IMG/VR virus record: IMGVR_UViG_3300047678_000608
Coordinates: 1 to 39,543 of that record
Length of the DNA: 39,543 nt
Strand: one strand, 5' to 3'
Source: a virus
The translations under genes were made by a program, and so were the position numbers. The first letter of the stretch is position 1. Every line of letters starts with the position of its first letter. The notes below the pieces were generated by a model that had not been told where the DNA came from, ran no database searches, and worked only from the letters and a program-made list of their open reading frames with translations. Shown here piece after piece: positions 7,070-16,121 of this stretch.

Positions 7070-7717
7070 TCAGACGTCTGCAGTCAGCCGCACCACGTTC
7101 GTCCCGTCGCACTCCACCATCGCCCGCTTGCCGACGGCGATCGTGATGCCGGTGCCAGTCGCGGCGATCACCTGGATGCCGCTGCCGGTCACGTTGGCGA
7201 AGACGGTGTAGGCGCGGCGCACCAGCGGCACGACCAGGTTGCGCACCGCCGTGTTGGCACCGGTGCACTCGATCGAGTCGCACAGCGCCTGCGCCTGGCT
7301 GAGCGTCTTGTTCGCGTCGGCCATGGCCTGCACGGTGCGGCCGTAGGCCAGGCGCTTCAGCGCCGACGGGTCGCGCTCGTCGACGTAGCTGACCACGGCG
7401 GTCGCGCTGGTCACGATGCTGTACAGCGGCGCCTGGTCGGCCGCGCGCGTGGCGGCCACGCTGACGACGCCGGCAGCGCTCAGCTGCACGTAGTTCGTCG
7501 TGCTGGCCGTCAGCGCCAGCGTGCCGTTGGCGATCGCGGTCTCGACGCCGGCGATCAGCAGCTTGCCGCCGTAGAAGCCCCACGTGAGGCCCGAGCAGGT
7601 GCTGGCCCGGCGCCCGAAGTAGGTCGACGGGCTGGCCGCGTCCATCAAATCGTTGATCCGCAGTTCCTTGTTGGACTGCGAGGTCGCGAGAAGGTCGAGA
7701 TTGGTGGTGCTGTCCAT
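7070..7717 (-). CDS. Tail appendage / fibre-like protein
   Basis: A 215-residue protein directly after the tail tip gene (7-base gap). The N-terminus (TTNLDLLATSQSNKELRIND) resembles the start of DUF2793-like tail proteins, where a similar stretch docks to the tail tip. The rest is Ala/Val/Thr-rich beta structure (LALTASTTNYVQLSAAGVVS) ending in a small beta domain (GTGITIAVGKRAMVECDG). This composition is typical of fibres or receptor-interacting parts. It is too short for a full fibre, so it may be an adaptor or a short spike. Similarity is judged by eye. Confidence 0.65.
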   Translation of the reverse strand: MDSTTNLDLLATSQSNKELRINDLMDAASPSTYFGRRASTCSGLTWGFYGGKLLIAGVETAIANGTLALTASTTNYVQLSAAGVVSVAATRAADQAPLYSIVTSATAVVSYVDERDPSALKRLAYGRTVQAMADANKTLSQAQALCDSIECTGANTAVRNLVVPLVRRAYTVFANVTGSGIQVIAATGTGITIAVGKRAMVECDGTNVVRLTADV

Positions 7718-7724
7718 GGCGGTG

Positions 7725-10700
7725 TCAGATGAGCGGTGGGTAGGACCAGGCGATGCCGTCGGTGCTGTAGACGATCCCGAACTCGGTATCCGAGGCCGCG
7801 AAGCCCGTACTGGTCGGCAGGACGTAGCCGGCATTCAGCGCCAAGCCGGGATAGATGCCGGTGATCGGGCTGAAGGTCCAGCTCGTGAACGGCGCGGCCG
7901 CGACGCCGACGCTGGTCGCGTAGCCGCTGCTGACGGCGCAATAGATCAGCGCGTTGCCGCCCGAGGCGCGGATCGCGAGCGCGCCCTGGAACGGCGCGAA
8001 CGGCGTCAGCGCGGTCCAGGTCGCGCCGTTATCGGTCGACTTCGCCATCAGCCCGGTGCTGCCGGGCCCGACGGCGAGCAGCGTGCTGCCGACCGGACGC
8101 AGGTCGGAAATCTTCGCGGCCGGCGTGAAGGTGCCTTCGAGGAAGCCGAGCGGGCAGCGCAGCCAGCCCGTCAGGCCAGCCGCATCGTCCGTGTAGTACG
8201 CGCTTTCCGTGCCGATCAGGAACCACCGCGAGCCGACCTTCGTCAGCCGCGAGGTGCCGGCCGAGAGGCCGGCCTGCGGCACGAACCACTGCGACACGAA
8301 GGCGCCATACTGGCCCGGCGCGATCATGTGCGGGTCGGCCGGATCCTGCGCGAGCTGGCCCTGCAGCACCCACGACAGCGTCGCGTCGGCCTTGAACAGG
8401 AACATCCCGCCGGTGGCCTGGCTGCCATCGGCATAGTGGCCGACGATGAAGTAGTGCGTGCCGTCGCTGTAGAGCGCGCCCACGTCGAGCGCGTGGCCGC
8501 TGCTGTCCAGTGGCGCGAAGGTCGGCGTCACCGGGTCGCCGCCGGTCTGCGTCGGCAGCGCGGTCGGGTTGGTGCCGGCGACGATCTGGCCGCGCAGGAA
8601 CGCGAAGACGTTGACGCCGATCGAGATCCGCTGCGTGCCGAGCGCCGCGTCGAAGAACGACACGCCGTAGCCGTACGCGGCCGGCACCGCGGCGTTGGCG
8701 ATCGCGACCGAGTACGTCGCGCCGCCGTCGGTGCTCGCATAGATGTTGATGCTGCCGCCGGCGACGACGTAGCCGCCGAACTCCATGATCGGCCGCAGCC
8801 CGTATTCGCTGAAGCCGTCGACCAGCAGCGGCCGCACCAGCGTGCCGCGCAACGGCGCGCCGCGGCCGACCGAGGCGCTCATCTGGTACACGACGACGCT
8901 AACGGTCACCTGCGGGCTGCCGAAGTCGGTCGCCTGCATCGCGCCGGTGTAGATCACGCTCGGCGTCGAGCTCGTCAGCGTGCGCTTGACGGTCGAGAAC
9001 GTGCCGTCGGTGCAGATGTCGATCTCGTACGCTTCACTGTTCTCGCCCAGCGGCACGTCGACGCCGTTGAGGAACTCGCCGCTGAGTCGCGTGCGCCGGT
9101 CCCAGGTCAGCGTCAGGTCGGCATTGAGAGCGCGATCGCCGCGCAGGCCGACGGGGCTGAAGGGCCGCAGCGCCACACCGGTGTCGGTGAAGGTCTGGCT
9201 GGTGCCAGTCGAGAGCGGGCTGCCGATCGTCACGCCTTTCCAGTAGCGCGCCACGTCGAGCGTGGCCAGATCGTCGACGACGCGGCGCAGGCCGGTCGGC
9301 TGCAGCAGCACGAAGCGCTCGCCGGCGGCGTGGCCGACCGTCGCCGCTTCGGTGCCGCGCTGGCCGCGCACCAGGCCGCTGAGTGTGTAGACGCCTGCAC
9401 TCACCAGCGTCACGGTGCGGAATTGCAGTATTTCGCTGCCGATCAGGCAGCCGTTGGCTGCGCTGTCGAGCACGTCGTCGCGCGCCGCGCTGCTGAGCTG
9501 GCCGGCGCCGACATCGACCGTGACCGTGTTGGTCTCGTCGAAGACCTTGCCGAGCGTCCAGTCCGGCAGCGTGGTCGTGCAGGTGCCGAAGACGGCCACG
9601 TCGGTCACGGTCGCGGCGAGCGTGAAGGCCGAGTTGTCCGGGCTCGAGTAGATGGCGCCGCCTGCCCAGGCCTTGGTCGTGCCCTGCGCGGCGACGTAGA
9701 TGCCCATCGCGTTGTCAGCGTCCTGCAGGATCGGGATGTCCATCAGCTGGATCACGGTCGCCGCCGGCGCCACGACCTCTGTGCTCGGTGTGTAGTCCGT
9801 GCTGGTGATGCCGGCGCTGGTCAGCACGCTGGCGTCGTCGAAGACGCAGTCGAAGGCGAGCACGCCCGCCGCGTCGCTGCGCTTTACAAGGCGGATGCGA
9901 TAGACCGTGCCGTCCTCGGCCGCGACGCCGACCACATCGGTCGGCGTGAGCTGCGCGTAGTCCATCAGCAGCGCGATCTGCGTGGCGACCTGGCTGGCCA
10001 CCTGGTCCATCACCATCGCGTCGGCGATGCCCTTGGCCTCCTGCGCGGTGAAGCCGAGCGCGAGCTCGATGCTGGTGACGGTGTTGGTCGTGCTGACCAG
10101 GCGATCGCCGGTCTGCGTGTCGCTCTGGTAGTCGTCGTCGATGTTCTCGTAAGTCACCGAGACACGCGCGGGGATCTCGAGGTCGTCGCCCGGCTTCAAC
10201 GCCAAGGGCTCGGCCGCGCCGGTCTCGTCGGCGCTGGCGCCGAGGTCGGTCCACGGGATCGTCAGCACCGGCGCGCCGCCGCGCGGCACGAAGTAGAGCT
10301 TGTCGGCGAGGTAGCTCTCGAAGAAATAGGCGCTGGCCAGCATTTCGAGCGTGGCACGCGTCGCGCCCAGCTGCGAGACGGCGAGCGCGCGGACCGGCTT
10401 GGTGATCGCGGCCAGCGCCGAGGTGTCGAAGGTGCCGGCCGGCATGCCGGCGCGCTGGCACAGGCGGGTGACGACGTCTTCGAGCGTCTCGTCTGCCAGC
10501 GTGAAACTACCGGCCTGGTCGTCCAGCAGCGGCGTGGCGGGGGGCGTGAAGTTGGCCGTGTAGCGGGCGATGCCGTTGGTCCAGCGGACGTTGTCGATCA
10601 ATGCGCCGAGTGTCTGGCCGGTCTGGATCGCAGGATTGTCCGATCCCCACCAGAGCGCGCCGGCACCGGTGTCCACAAGTTCGAACTGCGAGGCCGGATG

Positions 10701-11858
10701 CTTCGTGAGAATCGCCGCGAGCACTCCGCCTATGAAAAAGCGTGTGATATCCGTATACGGACCCGGGCCGCCACCGTCCACCGTCTCGCGAGTGATTGCT
10801 ATGTGTGTGCGCGCGCCAACCGCGAGTCCGAAGCTCGTGCCCGCCAGCGGGTTGCCTCCGCCGCCGCCCAAGGGGTCGTTGCCGGTCGAGTAGACGTACT
10901 GCATGATGCCGCTCGCCAGCAGCACGAGAAACACGCCTTGTCCGCCCGTTGTTCGGTCGGTAAAGATGATCTGCTGCCCCGTCGCGCCTGGCCATGTAAT
11001 GAAGAACTCATAGCAATATTCGCCGCGGCCCGGCGAATAGGTCGAGCCGTTGACGAACGAGAGCTGTGGCGCCGTGGCCAGGTCGCTGAAGGTGAGGTGC
11101 CCGGCGCCGTCGGTTGCGCCGCCGGTCGGGGTGCGGGCTCCGGTCGACGAGTCGACCACGGTGCTGCCATCGCCATGCAGCAACAGAATGACGTCACCCG
11201 CAGCGACCTCGGTGCCTTTCGTCGTCACCTCGAACGTCAGGTTCCGCAGCTGCCCGCTGTTGCCCAGGTTGAGCCCTTCGATGAAGACGCAACCGCGGCC
11301 GCGGTAGGCCGGCACGGTCACACCGCTGCCGTATTGCAGCTGGATGGCCGCCTCGTAGGTCGGATCCGGCATCTGCGTCGGGCTGCCGGTGTAGACCGTC
11401 ATCCGCGTCCACGAGTTGGTGTTCGCGCTGGCGTCGAGGCTGGCGCTGTCGGCGTCGCTCAGGTTGGTCCAGATCAGCAGGCCGTTGTCCCAGATGCGGG
11501 TCACGGCGGTGATCTCGTTGTCGGTCAGCTCGTAGAAGATGTCGACGGTGTAGGTGTAGGTCGTCTGCTCCGCGCCGCCGCCCTTGCCGCCCTGGCTGGT
11601 CGTGTTCGAGATCTCGTGGCGATCGGAGCACCAGAGCACCTGGCCCGCGCCGCGCGGGTGGCCTTGCACGAAGGGAATGGCCTGGCCGTACTCGGTGCCG
11701 GTGATCTTCAGATCGGTGAGGCGCGGCCCGCTGGTCTTCGGCCCGGGAGTCACGGCGGCGCCGATGACGGTGCCGAGTGCCCAGCCGATCTGCGCACCCA
11801 CCGGTCCCCCGACCGCGAAGCCGATCGCCGCGCCGACGGCGCCGATGACGAGCTGCAT
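7725..11858 (-). CDS. Tail tip / host specificity protein, GTA-type, with lectin-like insertion and Asp-box propeller
   Basis: A 1377-residue protein at the distal tail. The Gly/Ala-rich hydrophobic N-terminus (residues 1-35) resembles that of gene-transfer-agent tip proteins (Phage-tail_3/rcc01698 type). It is followed by a tip domain with GQAIPFVQGHPRGAG. Residues about 220-425 look like an inserted LamG/concanavalin-like jellyroll (VILLLHGDGSTVVDSS near its start, ALIDNVRWTNGIARYT near its end). The gpJ-like core then resumes (TLEDVVTRLCQRAGM), with fibronectin-like strands (RPFSPVGLRG) after it. The C-terminal 350 residues contain Asp-box motifs (STDGGATYS, STDNGATWT, STDGIAWSY), indicating a sialidase-type beta-propeller without evident catalytic residues. 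Its role is tip assembly and receptor recognition. The start overlaps the NlpC/P60 stop by one base. Confidence 0.88.
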   Translation of the reverse strand: MQLVIGAVGAAIGFAVGGPVGAQIGWALGTVIGAAVTPGPKTSGPRLTDLKITGTEYGQAIPFVQGHPRGAGQVLWCSDRHEISNTTSQGGKGGGAEQTTYTYTVDIFYELTDNEITAVTRIWDNGLLIWTNLSDADSASLDASANTNSWTRMTVYTGSPTQMPDPTYEAAIQLQYGSGVTVPAYRGRGCVFIEGLNLGNSGQLRNLTFEVTTKGTEVAAGDVILLLHGDGSTVVDSSTGARTPTGGATDGAGHLTFSDLATAPQLSFVNGSTYSPGRGEYCYEFFITWPGATGQQIIFTDRTTGGQGVFLVLLASGIMQYVYSTGNDPLGGGGGNPLAGTSFGLAVGARTHIAITRETVDGGGPGPYTDITRFFIGGVLAAILTKHPASQFELVDTGAGALWWGSDNPAIQTGQTLGALIDNVRWTNGIARYTANFTPPATPLLDDQAGSFTLADETLEDVVTRLCQRAGMPAGTFDTSALAAITKPVRALAVSQLGATRATLEMLASAYFFESYLADKLYFVPRGGAPVLTIPWTDLGASADETGAAEPLALKPGDDLEIPARVSVTYENIDDDYQSDTQTGDRLVSTTNTVTSIELALGFTAQEAKGIADAMVMDQVASQVATQIALLMDYAQLTPTDVVGVAAEDGTVYRIRLVKRSDAAGVLAFDCVFDDASVLTSAGITSTDYTPSTEVVAPAATVIQLMDIPILQDADNAMGIYVAAQGTTKAWAGGAIYSSPDNSAFTLAATVTDVAVFGTCTTTLPDWTLGKVFDETNTVTVDVGAGQLSSAARDDVLDSAANGCLIGSEILQFRTVTLVSAGVYTLSGLVRGQRGTEAATVGHAAGERFVLLQPTGLRRVVDDLATLDVARYWKGVTIGSPLSTGTSQTFTDTGVALRPFSPVGLRGDRALNADLTLTWDRRTRLSGEFLNGVDVPLGENSEAYEIDICTDGTFSTVKRTLTSSTPSVIYTGAMQATDFGSPQVTVSVVVYQMSASVGRGAPLRGTLVRPLLVDGFSEYGLRPIMEFGGYVVAGGSINIYASTDGGATYSVAIANAAVPAAYGYGVSFFDAALGTQRISIGVNVFAFLRGQIVAGTNPTALPTQTGGDPVTPTFAPLDSSGHALDVGALYSDGTHYFIVGHYADGSQATGGMFLFKADATLSWVLQGQLAQDPADPHMIAPGQYGAFVSQWFVPQAGLSAGTSRLTKVGSRWFLIGTESAYYTDDAAGLTGWLRCPLGFLEGTFTPAAKISDLRPVGSTLLAVGPGSTGLMAKSTDNGATWTALTPFAPFQGALAIRASGGNALIYCAVSSGYATSVGVAAAPFTSWTFSPITGIYPGLALNAGYVLPTSTGFAASDTEFGIVYSTDGIAWSYPPLI

Positions 11859-12292
11859 CAGGCGACTCCCGGCAGCGCGAACGCGGCCACGAACTGCAGG
11901 TTGCGCGCGAACATCAGGCGCGTCTCGATGACGCGGCCCGGCGCCGCCGCGCTGGCGGCGTGGATGATCGAGAGGCCGCCGTGCCGGTAATCGCCGACGA
12001 TGCCCATGTGTTGCGGGTCGGCGGCGATCGCGACGACGACGACATCGCCCGGCTGCATCCGCGCCTGGTCGATGCGCTGCATGTGCTCGGCGCAGAGCCG
12101 CATCAGCGTGCCGTTTGGCTGGCGGCCGTAGCCCTGCACGTCGAACTCGGCCGGCACGAGCTCGAGCTCGCGCGCCACGCCGATGACCAGGCCGGCGCAG
12201 TCGACGGCGAGGCCCTTGGTGCGCTGCTGGTGCTGCCAGGGCGTGCCGATCCAGTCGCGGGCGGCCGCGACGATCCGGGCGCGCGTCGTCAT
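11858..12292 (-). CDS. NlpC/P60 tail tip peptidase
   Basis: A 144-residue cysteine peptidase of the phage cell-wall peptidase type. The catalytic Cys is in VDCAGLVIG (near residue 31), and the His is in QHMGIVGDYRHGG. Members sit at the tail tip and cut peptide crosslinks during DNA injection, or process tip proteins. The start at 12292 (MTTRARIVAAARDWIGTPW) overlaps the end of the DUF2163 gene, and the stop overlaps the tip protein start, so DUF2460, DUF2163, peptidase and tip are translationally chained. Length is normal. Confidence 0.92.
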   Translation of the reverse strand: MTTRARIVAAARDWIGTPWQHQQRTKGLAVDCAGLVIGVARELELVPAEFDVQGYGRQPNGTLMRLCAEHMQRIDQARMQPGDVVVVAIAADPQHMGIVGDYRHGGLSIIHAASAAAPGRVIETRLMFARNLQFVAAFALPGVA

Positions 12293-13164
12293 GTTCCGGT
12301 CCCGGGCTGCGGCGTGGCAGTCAGCGCGTCGACGCCAGGCCGATGCGGCTCGCCGCCGAAGTCGAGCGCGGCGCCGAACTTGGCGTCGCAGTCCTCCTGC
12401 CAGCGCTTCATGCAGCCGGCCGTGGCCGAGAACGTGTCGCCGATCGCAGCGGCCGAGTAGAGCGGCAGCGCGAAGGTGAAGACGCCGCCGGCGGCGACGA
12501 AGGTCTTGACCTTGACCGTGCGGCCGGCGTTGGCACCGGTGAGGAACTTGACCTCGCCCTCGGTGAAGTAGTCGTCCGGCTTGCCGATCGCGCTGGCCGC
12601 GAAGACCTGCAGGCTGGTGACGCCGGTGATCGTGCCGGCGAAGGTGAACGTGGCCGCATCGACCGGGCACTTTGTCGTGTAGCCATCGTTGACGCCGAAG
12701 CGATATCGGCAAAGCTTGCTGCTCGGGCTGCCGACGATGGTCTGCAGGTACTGCTGCAGGCCGCGCAGCTCGAGCACGATGGTGTTGCGGTTCATCTGGC
12801 ACTCGCCAGTGACGCCGGCGATGAGCGGCTCGATGCCGTCGGTCGGGCTCGCCCAGTTGTACCGAAAAATCAGAAACGAGGCGTTGCGCCACACGCCGGC
12901 CAGGATGTCGGCATGCGTGAAGAGCGAGCCGTCGTCGAGCGTCGTCAGCTCGAGGTTGTCGACGTCCAGGCCGGCGCTGGTGTCGATGTTGGTGATCGTC
13001 AGGCCCTGTGCCGCGCCGTACAGCTGGCCGTCGATGGTCACGTCCTGGCCAGACGAGGTGAAGCCGAAGACGGCGCCGTCCTGCCGCGTCACCTTCAGGC
13101 CGTGCGCCCAGGTCGTCGAAGGCTGCGCGTAGTGGTCGGCCAGCGCGATCGGAATGGTCTTCAT
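12289..13164 (-). CDS. DUF2163 / BR0599-type tail tip protein
   Basis: A 291-residue structural protein of the distal tail. The N-terminal beta-rich hub-like part (GLKVTRQDGAVFGFTSSGQD) and the Cys-containing C-terminal half (KLCRYRFGVNDGYTTKCPVD, then CMKRWQEDCDAKFGAALDFGG) match the phage BR0599/DUF2163 family found in gene-transfer-agent-like tails. The four or more conserved Cys and the FGG.P motif are typical and may bind metal or an iron-sulfur-like cofactor in the tip; that part is inference from known tip proteins. ATGA overlap with the upstream DUF2460 gene, and GGAGG upstream. Confidence 0.88.
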   Translation of the reverse strand: MKTIPIALADHYAQPSTTWAHGLKVTRQDGAVFGFTSSGQDVTIDGQLYGAAQGLTITNIDTSAGLDVDNLELTTLDDGSLFTHADILAGVWRNASFLIFRYNWASPTDGIEPLIAGVTGECQMNRNTIVLELRGLQQYLQTIVGSPSSKLCRYRFGVNDGYTTKCPVDAATFTFAGTITGVTSLQVFAASAIGKPDDYFTEGEVKFLTGANAGRTVKVKTFVAAGGVFTFALPLYSAAAIGDTFSATAGCMKRWQEDCDAKFGAALDFGGEPHRPGVDALTATPQPGTGT

Positions 13165-13799
13165 GCCGCCAGGTCCTCCACCAGCGCCAGGCTCTGCCAT
13201 TCGTAGAGTCCGCTCGAGTCCCAGCCGCCGTTCATCTGGTCGGCATCGAAGCGCACGGGCACGTCGAACTCGCCGGACCAGGTGATCGCCGCCGAGACGA
13301 CCAGGCCGCCGAGCAGCGTGACGATGCCGGTGGTGTTGTCGATCGTGTAGTTCGTGCCGAGGACCAGCGGCGTGCCGCTGTTGAAGAGCGCGACGGTGCC
13401 CGACACGGGCTTCCTGATCGGCCGCACGTCGGTCAGCGTCGAGACGGTGTAGATCTTCGCCAGCTGCACCACCGCCAGGCCCACCGCGCCGGCCGGCAGC
13501 AGCTGCCCCGGCGCGACGAAGCCGGACTGCGCCACGCTGCACTGGAAGTCGTCCCAGTGCTTCACCCGGAAGCTGTTCGCGCTGCCCTTCATTGCCCGGT
13601 GATAGGCGATCGCCGAGGCCACCTGCACGCGGCTCAGCTCGCCGCTGTCGATCGTGAACCGGCACTTGCCGCGCGCCCAGTTGCTGTTGCGCTTTTCCTG
13701 TCCGCTGAAGGCGGTGGCGACGCTCGTGGAATAGCCGGCGCCGCCGACCATCCAGAAGCTCACCGTTTCCGGGAAGCGCGGGGTTTCGATGAAGGCCAT
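13161..13799 (-). CDS. DUF2460 distal tail protein
   Basis: A 212-residue protein that follows the tape measure gene by 3 bases. The N-terminus (FIETPRFPETVSFWMVGG, followed by YSTSVATAFSGQEKRN) and the C-terminus (VPVRFDADQMNGGWD, then EWQSLALVEDL) carry the pattern of the DUF2460/TIGR02217 family. That family is the distal-tail equivalent of GTA and many siphoviruses: it forms the ring connecting the tail tube to the tip. Length is normal (about 200-215). It is the first gene of the GTA-like tip module. Confidence 0.92.
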   Translation of the reverse strand: MAFIETPRFPETVSFWMVGGAGYSTSVATAFSGQEKRNSNWARGKCRFTIDSGELSRVQVASAIAYHRAMKGSANSFRVKHWDDFQCSVAQSGFVAPGQLLPAGAVGLAVVQLAKIYTVSTLTDVRPIRKPVSGTVALFNSGTPLVLGTNYTIDNTTGIVTLLGGLVVSAAITWSGEFDVPVRFDADQMNGGWDSSGLYEWQSLALVEDLAA

Positions 13800-13802
13800 G
13801 GA

Positions 13803-16121
13803 TCAGCCGTTACGGCGTTGCGCGCGCTGCAGCGCGGCGCCGGCCTGCAGCGCGGCCTGGTTCATCGTGCGGGTGTCGGTGCCGTTCGGGAAGTGCTGGT
13901 GCAGCACGAGCGGCACACCGCCGCGGCCGCCGGCAGCCGGGTTGTACTTCGCCGGCACCACCGCCTCGCCCTTGTGCAGCGTGGCCTGCATGCCGTCATA
14001 GGGCACATAGTTCGTGCCGGTCGCCAGGTGCACGCCACCGCCGCCCAGGCCGATCGCGCCGAGCACCGAGCCGAGCACACCGCCGCCCTGGCTGCCCGAG
14101 CCGAGGAAGCCTTCGACGAACTGGTTCGACATCGCCTTCGTGATCGACGCGGTGACGCTGTTGACGAAGTCGAGCAGGATGTCCTTCAGGCTCTTCTGGT
14201 GGTTCGAGATGTCGGTGTACAGCGAGCCGAACGCATCCTTGATGCCGTCGATCGCCTGCGTCTGGTACTGCGCGCCCATCACCGCGGTCTGCTTGTCGAT
14301 GTCGAGCATCTTCTGCGCGTGCTGCTCTTCGAGCTGCTCGATCTCGGCATTAATCTGCGCCTTGCCGACGACATCGTTGGCCGTCAGCAGCGCGGCGCGA
14401 TCGTTGGCGGCCTTCAGCGCGATCGCGAACTCGTCGTCGGCGAGCTGCTTGTCGATCGCCAGCGCCTGCGCGGCGCTGACCTTGCGCAGCGCGATGTCCT
14501 CGTCCAGTTGCGAGCGCTTCATCGCGATCCCGCTCTGTGCAGACGCCTGCGCGTTGCTGATCGCGATGCCGGCGAGCTGCTTGGTCTGGGCGTCGGTCAG
14601 GGTCTGGTACTCGCGCGCCGAGTCGGCGATCTCGGCCGTGCGCTTGGCCTCGAGCACGTTCAGCTCGGCCGCGAGCTTCACCGCCGTGGTCTGCAGGGTG
14701 AGGCGCTCGCGATCCTTGATGTTCGGATCGGCCGCCTTGGTGTTGAGGTCGGCGATCTCGGCCTTCTTGATCTCGATCTCGCGGTCGTTGGCGGCCAGCT
14801 GCAGCTGCAGCTTCGCGTCGAGGTACTGCTTCAGCGAGATCGTGCCGCGGTCATAGGCGTCCTTGTAGACGGCCTCGACCTCGGTGTCGTTCTGCTTGAT
14901 GATCGAGAGCTGGGCTTCGAGCTGCGCCTGCAGCAATTTGAATTGGGCGTTCGATGTGTCGCCGCCGCCGGACTTGTCCTTTCCGAACTCGCCCATGCGA
15001 TTGTTGCCGCCGGCCGGCGCGCCGACAGGCGTGCCCTTGCCGTAGATCCGGGTCATGCCGTCGGCCGTGCGCGAGATGGCTTCGGAGAACGCGTCCGAAG
15101 CGTCCTGCTTGACGTTGTTCCAGGTGTTCGCGAAGGTCGCGCGGATCGCCTGCGCCGCCTTGGCGGCGCCCGAGAAGTCGCCGCTGAAGAGTTTGCTGAA
15201 CGACTCGCCGACCAGGCCGCCGGCGGACGTGAGGCCCTCGAGCTCGTCGGCGATGAAGGCCACCACGGTCTTGACGGTCGCCCGCAGGATCTCGAAGGTC
15301 GTGACCAACCCCATCAGGGCGCCCTTGAAGATCTCGAGCACCGCCGGCCCGGTGGTCGCAAAGTACTGCGCCATGTCGGTGAAGATCGGCATCACCGCCT
15401 TGCCGATCAGGTTCTTCACAGCCTCGAGCACATCGCCCACGTCGTTCATCGCGAATTTGTAGGCCTTGCTGGCTGCGACGCCCTCTTGCGTGAGCGTCAA
15501 GCCGAGCGCTTCGTTCTTTTCCTTCGCCTCGTCGATGATTCCGTTGTTCAGCTTCTGCAGTGCGTAGACGTCCTCGACGCTCTTGCCGAAGAGCGTCATC
15601 GCCGCAGTGGTCTGGTCCAGGCCCGGCCGATACGTACCGACGACGGCGAGCGCTTCGCGAAACAGCGTGTTCGAGTCGCGCAGGTTGCCATTGGAGTCAC
15701 GGGTCTGGATGCCCATGTCCTTGAGGCCATCCTCGTTCGTCTTGATCTGGCGTGCGAACTTGCGGAAGGCGTCGACATAGGTGTCGGTGTCGCTGCCGAT
15801 ATCGCCAAGCGCCGTGCGCAAGGTGGCGGCCTCTTCACCCGTTATGCCGAGCGCCTTGCTCAAGCCGAGGGCTTCGCCGTTGAGCTTGTTGGCAGACGCG
15901 ATCGCGTCCTTGAAGAAGGCGCCGCCGGCTACCAATGCCGACAGTGCCAGCAGCGGCGCTTGCACCGCCTTAAAGGCTGCACCGATCTTCTCGACCTGTC
16001 CCTTGATGGAGTCAGCCGCCCCCTGCGCCGCCTTGGCGGCAATGTTCATCCCTTGGACGAACTGGCTTGGGTCCGCCGAGATGTCGGTATTGAACGTCTT
16101 GCCGTCAGAGTTGCTCGACAT
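13803..16121 (-). CDS. Tail tape measure protein
   Basis: A 772-residue protein that sets tail length and occupies the tube. The N-terminus is helical (FVQGMNIAAKAAQGAADSIK). Hydrophobic stretches lie around residues 50-70 and 280-300, long alternating coiled-coil segments fill 360-650, and the C-terminus is glycine-rich (GGGVLGSVLGAIGLGGGGVH). With the usual 1.5 angstrom per residue, the tail would be near 115 nm (family rule, not measured). The ATG at 16121 has GGAGAG upstream and overlaps the end of the frameshifted chaperone gene by 17 bases, the standard arrangement. Confidence 0.9.
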   Translation of the reverse strand: MSSNSDGKTFNTDISADPSQFVQGMNIAAKAAQGAADSIKGQVEKIGAAFKAVQAPLLALSALVAGGAFFKDAIASANKLNGEALGLSKALGITGEEAATLRTALGDIGSDTDTYVDAFRKFARQIKTNEDGLKDMGIQTRDSNGNLRDSNTLFREALAVVGTYRPGLDQTTAAMTLFGKSVEDVYALQKLNNGIIDEAKEKNEALGLTLTQEGVAASKAYKFAMNDVGDVLEAVKNLIGKAVMPIFTDMAQYFATTGPAVLEIFKGALMGLVTTFEILRATVKTVVAFIADELEGLTSAGGLVGESFSKLFSGDFSGAAKAAQAIRATFANTWNNVKQDASDAFSEAISRTADGMTRIYGKGTPVGAPAGGNNRMGEFGKDKSGGGDTSNAQFKLLQAQLEAQLSIIKQNDTEVEAVYKDAYDRGTISLKQYLDAKLQLQLAANDREIEIKKAEIADLNTKAADPNIKDRERLTLQTTAVKLAAELNVLEAKRTAEIADSAREYQTLTDAQTKQLAGIAISNAQASAQSGIAMKRSQLDEDIALRKVSAAQALAIDKQLADDEFAIALKAANDRAALLTANDVVGKAQINAEIEQLEEQHAQKMLDIDKQTAVMGAQYQTQAIDGIKDAFGSLYTDISNHQKSLKDILLDFVNSVTASITKAMSNQFVEGFLGSGSQGGGVLGSVLGAIGLGGGGVHLATGTNYVPYDGMQATLHKGEAVVPAKYNPAAGGRGGVPLVLHQHFPNGTDTRTMNQAALQAGAALQRAQRRNG

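Noticed and set aside
9385-9402. Repeated TGTAGACGCCTGCAC here and near 17091
   Set aside because: Both copies encode the same short peptide (AGVYT) in similar beta domains, so coding similarity explains the repeat.
7653-11990. Very long rightward open frame (about 1445 codons) opposite the tail tip gene
   Set aside because: It is an antisense shadow: Arg/Asp/Val/His-rich composition, no motifs, and the leftward frame is a clear structural gene. The same holds for long frames opposite ParB (843-1985), tape measure (13557-16127), portal (23069-24907), terminase (25274-26965) and primase (31243-32886).
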